From assembly GCF_003060865.1 (NCBI RefSeq), contig NZ_CP028918.1, positions 3,274,001 through 3,338,000 of the forward strand: a stretch of 64,000 nucleotides of DNA. Direction: 5' to 3'. A program made the translations under genes and the position numbers. A model generated the notes under the pieces. The model did not search any database. It was not told where the DNA came from and worked only from the letters and a program-made list of their open reading frames with translations. Origin of the DNA: Gemmobacter aquarius. Its GTDB lineage: Bacteria > Pseudomonadota > Alphaproteobacteria > Rhodobacterales > Rhodobacteraceae. Numbering within the stretch: the stretch's first letter is position 1; every line of letters begins with the position of its first letter. Positions 58,734-64,000 of this stretch are shown here, in pieces.

Positions 58734-60137
58734 ATGTCCGATACCGCGAACCCCAAAGCCGCCAACCAGATGTGGGGCGGGCGCTTTGCCGAAGGTCCGG
58801 ACGCGATCATGACGGCGATCAACGCCTCGATCGGGTTCGACAAACGGCTTTACGCGCAGGATATCGCAGGCTCTCGTGCCCATGCGGCGATGCTGGCCGC
58901 GACGGGTATCCTGACCAATAAGGACGCATTGGCGATCGGGGAAGGGCTTCTCACGGTCTTGTCAGAGATAGAGGCCGGAGATTTCCCGTTCCGTGTGGAG
59001 TTGGAAGACATCCACATGAACGTGGAAGCACGACTGAAAGAGATCATCGGTGAACCGGCAGGTCGTCTGCACACGGCGCGGTCGCGCAACGATCAGGTCG
59101 CGGTCGACTTCCGCCTGTGGGTGCGCGACCAGTGCGATGCCGCGATCACGGGGCTGGAAGCATTGATGCGGGCCTTTGTCGCGCAGGCCGAAGCCGGGGC
59201 TGATTGGGTCATGCCGGGCTTCACGCACCTGCAAACGGCGCAGCCCGTGACATGGGGGCATCACATGATGGCCTATGTCGAAATGCTGGGCCGCGACCGT
59301 TCGCGCTTTATCGACGCCCGCGCCCGCATGAACGAATGCCCGCTTGGTGCCGCTGCCTTGGCCGGAACCTCCTTCCCGATCGACCGGCACATGACGGCAA
59401 AGGCGCTCGGCTTTGACCAGCCTACGGCAAACAGCCTCGATTCGGTGAGCGACCGCGACTTTGCGCTGGAATTCCTGTCGGCCAGCAGCATCTGCGCCAT
59501 GCACTTGTCACGCTTTGCCGAAGAACTGGTGATCTGGTCGTCGGCGCAATTCCGTTTCGTGCGCCTGTCCGACAAATGGACGACCGGCAGCAGCATCATG
59601 CCGCAGAAGAAAAATCCCGACGCGGCGGAATTGCTGCGCGCCAAGCTGGGCCGCATCCTTGGCGCAACCGTGGCTCTTTTCACCATCATGAAAGGATTGG
59701 CGCTGACCTATTCCAAGGACATGCAGGAAGACAAGGAACAGGTGTTCGACGCCGCCGATACCTTGATGCTCGCGCTGGCCGCCATGACCGGGATGGTTTC
59801 CGACATGACCGCCAACCGCGATGTTCTGGCAACGGCCGCGGCAAGCGGCTTTTCCACCGCGACCGATCTGGCGGACTGGCTGGTACGGGCCCTTGGCCTG
59901 CCCTTCCGCGACGCGCATCACGTGACAGGCACCCTTGTCGCCATGGCGGAAGCCAAGGGTTGCGATCTGCCGGACCTGACGCTTGCCGACATGCAATCGG
60001 TGCATCCCGGAATCCGGGCCGAGGTCATGGATGTGCTGGGCGTTGAAAATTCCGTGCGGTCGCGCAAGTCTTACGGTGGCACCGCTCCGGATCAGGTAAA
60101 GGTGCAAGTGGCACGCTGGAAAGCGGCGCTGGCTTGA
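58734..60137 (+). CDS. argH: Argininosuccinate lyase
   Basis: 467 residues, final step of arginine synthesis. Signatures: [41 protein letters not shown] with the catalytic His, and the [12 protein letters not shown] loop with the catalytic Ser. Starts at ATG 58734. It is followed closely by a small lipoprotein gene and lysA. Confidence 0.97.
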   Translation: MSDTANPKAANQMWGGRFAEGPDAIMTAINASIGFDKRLYAQDIAGSRAHAAMLAATGILTNKDALAIGEGLLTVLSEIEAGDFPFRVELEDIHMNVEARLKEIIGEPAGRLHTARSRNDQVAVDFRLWVRDQCDAAITGLEALMRAFVAQAEAGADWVMPGFTHLQTAQPVTWGHHMMAYVEMLGRDRSRFIDARARMNECPLGAAALAGTSFPIDRHMTAKALGFDQPTANSLDSVSDRDFALEFLSASSICAMHLSRFAEELVIWSSAQFRFVRLSDKWTTGSSIMPQKKNPDAAELLRAKLGRILGATVALFTIMKGLALTYSKDMQEDKEQVFDAADTLMLALAAMTGMVSDMTANRDVLATAAASGFSTATDLADWLVRALGLPFRDAHHVTGTLVAMAEAKGCDLPDLTLADMQSVHPGIRAEVMDVLGVENSVRSRKSYGGTAPDQVKVQVARWKAALA

Positions 60138-60199
60138 TGCGCGGCTGTCGATTAACCTGTGTAGACGCCTGCAAAACCCTTTCAATCTGGAAAACGACC

Positions 60200-60343
60200 A
60201 TGAAACTGCTTCCTGTTTTGCTGCTCTCCTTTCTGGCCGCCTGCGGAGCGGCAGGTGACCCCGAGCGCCCCGCCCCCGGCGTGCCTGCCCCCGGCGTGAC
60301 AATCTCGGGCGATGCAAGAGTGGGCATCGTCGGCACGATGTGA
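60200..60343 (+). CDS. Small lipoprotein between argH and lysA
   Basis: 47 residues. Signal peptide with lipobox LAAC (MKLLPVLLLSFLAAC), then a 33-residue mature part rich in Pro, Gly and Ala (APGVPAPGVTISGDARVGIV). No Asp at +2, so outer membrane sorting would be expected by E. coli rules. In enterobacteria the small lipoprotein LptM also sits near lysA/dapF, but its conserved motif is not seen here, so this is only a positional analogy. Confidence 0.8.
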   Translation: MKLLPVLLLSFLAACGAAGDPERPAPGVPAPGVTISGDARVGIVGTM

Positions 60344-60431
60344 TGCTGCGGCTCGTGGCGGGCTGCGAATTGCGCCACCCGCATCATCTGATATAGCAGC
60401 CCACAAGGCGGCTTAGGGTTAGGCGGGTGCG

Positions 60432-61697
60432 ATGGACCATTTCCTGTACAAGAACGGTACGCTTCATGCCGAAGACGTGGCTCTGACCGATATTGCGGCC
60501 TCGGTCGGAACGCCGTTCTACGTCTATTCCGCAGCCACCCTGACCCGCCATTACCACCTGTTCACCGAGGCGCTTTCGCCGCTGCCGCATATGGTCTGCT
60601 TTGCGATCAAATCCCTTTCGAACGTCGCCGTGCTGAAACTGCTGGGCGATCTGGGCGCGGGGATGGATGTGGTTTCAGGCGGGGAATACCGCCGCGCCCG
60701 CGCCGCTGGCGTTCCGGGCGACCGCATCGTCTTTTCCGGCGTCGGCAAAACACGCGAGGAAATGCGTCTGGCCCTGACCGGCGGCATCCGCCAGTTCAAC
60801 GTCGAAAGCGAACCCGAACTTCGCGCGCTGTCCGAAGTGGCGACAAGCCTTGGCCTCAGCGCTCCCATCACGATCCGCGTGAACCCTGACGTCGACGCCA
60901 AGACCCATGCCAAGATCGCCACCGGCAAGTCGGAAAACAAATTCGGCATCCCGATTGCCCGCGCGCGCGAGGTTTACGCCGAAGCCGCCCGACTGCCGGG
61001 GATCGAGGTGATCGGGGTCGATGTGCATATCGGCAGCCAGCTGACCGAGTTGGCCCCCTTCGAGCAAGCCTATCTCAAGGTTGCCGACCTGACGCGCCAG
61101 CTTCGCGCCGATGGCCACAATATCCGCCGCCTCGACCTTGGCGGCGGTTTGGGCATTCCCTACACCCGTTCGAACGAGGCCCCGCCCTTGCCGATGGACT
61201 ATGGCGCCCTGATCAAGCGCACCGTGGGCGATCTGGGCTGCGAGATCGAGATCGAACCCGGTCGCCTGATTTCGGGCAATGCCGGTCTGCTGGTCGCATC
61301 CGTGATCTATGTGAAGAATGGCGAAGGGCGCGATTTCCTGATTCTCGACGCCGCGATGAACGATCTGGTGCGCCCGTCGATGTATGACGCGCATCATGAC
61401 ATCGTGCCTGTCATCGAACCCGCCCCCGCCGTCGAAGCGGCGGTTTACGACGTGGTCGGCCCCGTCTGCGAAACCGGCGACACCTTTGCCAAGGGCCGTC
61501 CTGTGGCCCCCTTGGGCGAAGGCGATCTGGTCGCGTTCCGCTCGGCGGGGGCTTACGGCGCGGTGATGGCATCTGAATACAACACCCGCCCCTTGGTGCC
61601 CGAGGTGCTGGTAGGCGGGGATCACTTCGCTGTCATCCGGCAAAGACCGACCTTTGACGAAATCCTGAACCGCGATACCATCCCTTCATGGTTGTGA
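60432..61697 (+). CDS. lysA: Diaminopimelate decarboxylase
   Basis: 421 residues, fold type III PLP enzyme, last step of lysine synthesis. PLP lysine in VCFAIKSLSN, His in DVHIGSQLTEL, GGGLGIPY for phosphate binding, EPGRLISGNAG and the substrate Cys in GPVCETGDTFA. Starts at ATG 60432. Its end is 40 bases from the TIGR02302 gene. Confidence 0.97.
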   Translation: MDHFLYKNGTLHAEDVALTDIAASVGTPFYVYSAATLTRHYHLFTEALSPLPHMVCFAIKSLSNVAVLKLLGDLGAGMDVVSGGEYRRARAAGVPGDRIVFSGVGKTREEMRLALTGGIRQFNVESEPELRALSEVATSLGLSAPITIRVNPDVDAKTHAKIATGKSENKFGIPIARAREVYAEAARLPGIEVIGVDVHIGSQLTELAPFEQAYLKVADLTRQLRADGHNIRRLDLGGGLGIPYTRSNEAPPLPMDYGALIKRTVGDLGCEIEIEPGRLISGNAGLLVASVIYVKNGEGRDFLILDAAMNDLVRPSMYDAHHDIVPVIEPAPAVEAAVYDVVGPVCETGDTFAKGRPVAPLGEGDLVAFRSAGAYGAVMASEYNTRPLVPEVLVGGDHFAVIRQRPTFDEILNRDTIPSWL

Positions 61698-61737
61698 AAC
61701 GGTCGGTCCCCCGGGGTCGCCCAGGCGGCGGAGGCCG

Positions 61738-64000
61738 ATGACAGACGATATCGCCAGCACACTCAAGGCCATTGCCCGCCCGCTCCAGCTAACGTTGGTC
61801 GGAATGTGGGCCGAACGGCTTGTGCGGTGCTTCTGGCCACTCTGGTCCATCGTCATTGCCACGCTTTCGGCGCTGGCTTTCGGCCTGCAAGACGCGCTGC
61901 CTATCGAAGTCGCGTGGCCTGCGTTGATTCTGTCCGGTCTTGCCGCGCTGGGTTTTCTCTGGACCGGCCTGCGCCGGTTCCACAGACCCACCCGCACCGA
62001 TGCGCTGATCCGGCTTGACCAGCGCTTGCCCGGTCGCCCGCTTGCCACGCTGACCGACACCCAAGCCATAGGCAGTGACGACCCCGCATCGCTCGCGGTG
62101 TGGCAGGCGCACCGTGCGCGCATGGCCGCCCGCGCGGCCCGTGCGACCGCAGTCGAACCAGACCTGCGCCTTGCCAGCCGTGACCCGTTCGCCCTGCGCT
62201 ATGTCGCGCTGACCGCATTCGTGATGGCAATGATCTTCGGGTCGCTCTGGCGCGTCACCTCGGTCGAGGCACTCGCCCCCGGTTCCGGCGCGAATATCGC
62301 CGCAGGGCCGACGTGGGAAGGTTGGGCACAGCCCCCTGCCTATACCGGCAAGCCCACGATCTATCTGAACGATGTCGAGCAGACCTCGCTTGACCTGCCG
62401 GTCGGCACTCGCCTGCAATTCCGGCTGTACGGCGAGGTGGGCGAGTTGACGCTTTCCGAAACCGTATCGCAGAGCACCGAGGTGGCACCCGCTTCGGAAC
62501 CCGTGCATGACTTCGTGCTGCGGCAATCGGGCAAGGTTTCCGTTGACGGCACGGGGGGGCGGGCGTGGGAGTTCACGGCAACACCCGATACGAAACCTTC
62601 GGTGGTCGCCGACGCGACTCTGGAACGCGAAGCCGACGGGAAGCTGAAACAGAAGTTCACCGCAACCGACGATTACGGCGTGACGGCAGGGCAGGTCAGC
62701 ATCGCGCTCGATCTGCCGGCGGTGCAGCGCGCCTATGGTCTGGCCGCCGACCCCGAACCGCGCGAGCCTGCGGTGCTTGACCTGCCGATGCCGGTGAACG
62801 GCAGCCGCGCCGACTTTACCGAAACACTGGTCGACGACCTTTCGAAACATCCGTTTGCCAACCTGCCCGTCGCAATGACCTTTCAGGTCACCGATGCCGC
62901 CAATCAGCAGGGCACCGCCGCGCCGCTGCACGTTACCCTGCCCGGCAAGCGGTTCTTCGACCCCTTCGCTGCCGCTCTGATCGAGATGCGCCGCGATCTG
63001 TTGTGGAACCGCACCAATGCGCCGCAGGTCGCGCAGATCCTGAAAGCCGTGACCCACCGGCCCGAAGGTTTTATCCGCAACCAACGCGCCTACCTTCGCC
63101 TGCGTGCGGTGATGCGCGACCTCGATACACAGGCTGCAAGCCTGACGCCCGAAGCGCGTGACACCATGGCCGAAGAACTGTGGCAGATCGCCCTTCTGGT
63201 GGATGAGGGTGATCTCGCCTCGGCGCTTGAAAACCTGCGCCGCGCGCAGGACCGGCTGGATCAGGCGATCAAGAACGGTGCCGACAAGTCGGAAATCGAC
63301 CAGCTGATGAAAGAGCTTCGTCAGGCGATGAACGATTATATGCGCCAGCTTGCGCAGGAAGCCGAAAAGAACCCTGACCAGCAGCAGTCGCAAAACCTCG
63401 AAGGCATGCAGATGTCTGCCGACCAGTTGCAGAAAATGCTCGACGAGCTGCAAAAGCTGATGGAGGAAGGCAAGACCGCCGAAGCGCAGCAGTTGATGGA
63501 ATTGTTGCGCCAGATGATGGAAAACATGCAGGTGGTGCAGGGCCAGGGCCAAGGTCAGGGCGGCCCCGGCCAACAGGCAATGCGCGATTTGCAAGACACG
63601 CTGCGCGGCCAGCAGGGCCTGTCCGACGATGCTTTCCGCGATCTGCAAGACGGGCAAGAGGGCCAGCAAGGCGAAGGCGAAGGCCAACAGGGCGAAGACG
63701 GCAAGGGTCTTGCTGACCGCCAGCGCGAATTGCGCGACAAACTGGGCCAGTTGCAGGGCGGCCAGTTGCCCGGCGATGGATCGGAACAGGGCGAGGAAGG
63801 CCGCCGCCAGCTTGACCGCGCGGGCCGTGCCATGGACGAAGCCGAGGATGCGTTGCGTGACGGCGACCTGCCGAAAGCCCTCGACCGGCAGGCCGAGGCG
63901 ATGGAAGCGATGCGCGACGGGATGCAGAATTTCGGAGATGCCCTGGCCGAAAACCAGGGCCAGCCGGGCGATGCCCCGCAAGGCGAAGAATTCGGTCAGG
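61738..64000 (+). CDS. TIGR02302 family protein (DUF4175), 3' end outside window
   Basis: 754 residues are visible and the frame is open at the window edge. Two or three N-terminal membrane segments (LWSIVIATLSALAFGL, ALILSGLAALGFLWTGL, YVALTAFVMAMIFGSLW) are followed by a large periplasmic-looking part. From about residue 510 the sequence is a Gln-, Glu- and Met-rich helical region, including runs such as QGQGQGGPGQQ and EGQQGEGEGQQGEDG. The family is conserved next to lysA in Alphaproteobacteria; function unknown. ATG 61738 with GGAGG upstream. Confidence 0.92.
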   Translation, partial: MTDDIASTLKAIARPLQLTLVGMWAERLVRCFWPLWSIVIATLSALAFGLQDALPIEVAWPALILSGLAALGFLWTGLRRFHRPTRTDALIRLDQRLPGRPLATLTDTQAIGSDDPASLAVWQAHRARMAARAARATAVEPDLRLASRDPFALRYVALTAFVMAMIFGSLWRVTSVEALAPGSGANIAAGPTWEGWAQPPAYTGKPTIYLNDVEQTSLDLPVGTRLQFRLYGEVGELTLSETVSQSTEVAPASEPVHDFVLRQSGKVSVDGTGGRAWEFTATPDTKPSVVADATLEREADGKLKQKFTATDDYGVTAGQVSIALDLPAVQRAYGLAADPEPREPAVLDLPMPVNGSRADFTETLVDDLSKHPFANLPVAMTFQVTDAANQQGTAAPLHVTLPGKRFFDPFAAALIEMRRDLLWNRTNAPQVAQILKAVTHRPEGFIRNQRAYLRLRAVMRDLDTQAASLTPEARDTMAEELWQIALLVDEGDLASALENLRRAQDRLDQAIKNGADKSEIDQLMKELRQAMNDYMRQLAQEAEKNPDQQQSQNLEGMQMSADQLQKMLDELQKLMEEGKTAEAQQLMELLRQMMENMQVVQGQGQGQGGPGQQAMRDLQDTLRGQQGLSDDAFRDLQDGQEGQQGEGEGQQGEDGKGLADRQRELRDKLGQLQGGQLPGDGSEQGEEGRRQLDRAGRAMDEAEDALRDGDLPKALDRQAEAMEAMRDGMQNFGDALAENQGQPGDAPQGEEFGQ

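Noticed and set aside
61789..63981. 730-codon open frame on the minus strand
   Set aside because: Antisense shadow of the TIGR02302 gene; composition (His, Arg, Gln, Leu-rich) and lack of domain similarity are typical of GC-rich reverse frames.

Overview
The window comes from a GC-rich alphaproteobacterium, almost certainly a member of the Rhodobacteraceae (Rhodobacter, Gemmobacter or Tabrizicola-like). This is inferred from protein similarity recognised by eye and from gene neighbourhoods typical of that family: an F1-only ATP synthase operon atpHAGDC without F0 genes, ubiK opposite lgt-midA-pgeF, DUF1150 beside a small heat shock protein, argH-lipoprotein-lysA-TIGR02302, and an arogenate/prephenate dehydrogenase-hisC pair. 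It is ordinary chromosome. I see no tRNA, rRNA, CRISPR, insertion sequence, phage or plasmid gene. About 68 protein genes are called, most packed in short operons with 1 or 4 base stop/start overlaps.

Layout. 1-8.2 kb: the end of a fadJ-type beta-oxidation gene, a sulfotransferase-like gene, the leftward group YbjN-proC-csaA-2-hydroxyacid dehydrogenase, and a membrane hybrid histidine kinase. 8.2-18.8 kb: ubiK; lgt-midA-pgeF; an Lrp regulator; trxB; a fused Sat/APS kinase for sulfate activation; DUF1150 and Hsp20; YdcH; purE-purK. 18.8-25.5 kb: a lipase-like hydrolase with a small membrane protein, a NUDIX-Gre-GNAT operon, two EamA transporters, and groES-groEL with a perfect CIRCE operator. 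25.5-34.8 kb: a TraB/GumN protein and a metallo-hydrolase, a family II pyrophosphatase, a HAD protein, MaoC, ribF, YcgN, threonine aldolase, a DsbA-like isomerase, prs and an H-type lectin domain protein. 34.9-39.8 kb: the F1 ATP synthase operon. 40-50.5 kb: methyltransferase/gloB divergent pair, clpA-M23 peptidase, an ExbB-like/OmpA-like envelope pair (the ExbB-like gene carries a one-base frameshift), ChaC, DUF2125 and an extensin-like protein. 50.5-64 kb: tyrosine and histidine synthesis genes, YqhA, rpsD with a structured leader, a Hint protein, an LpxR-like outer membrane protein under a putative FNR promoter, a degenerate EAL protein, tag, a thioredoxin-like protein, argH, a small lipoprotein, lysA and the start of a TIGR02302 gene.

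The most unusual signal is outside the genes. Five intergenic regions carry arrays of short hairpins, usually 21 bases (8-10 bp stem, 3-base loop). Stem sequences differ from hairpin to hairpin but stay self-complementary, while the loop is fixed: ACG or CGT in three arrays, TGC or GCA in two. In all four four-hairpin arrays the loops run in the order X, X, X', X' (X' is the reverse complement of X), so each array is a pair of hairpins followed by an inverted pair. The fifth array is a 1+1 version. Other regulatory structures worth attention are the rpsD promoter followed at once by a terminator-like hairpin, the stem-loop between groES and groEL, and the 640-base region upstream of the LpxR-like gene, which holds a perfect FNR box, nested inverted repeats, a possible 39-residue ORF and a long-range stem.
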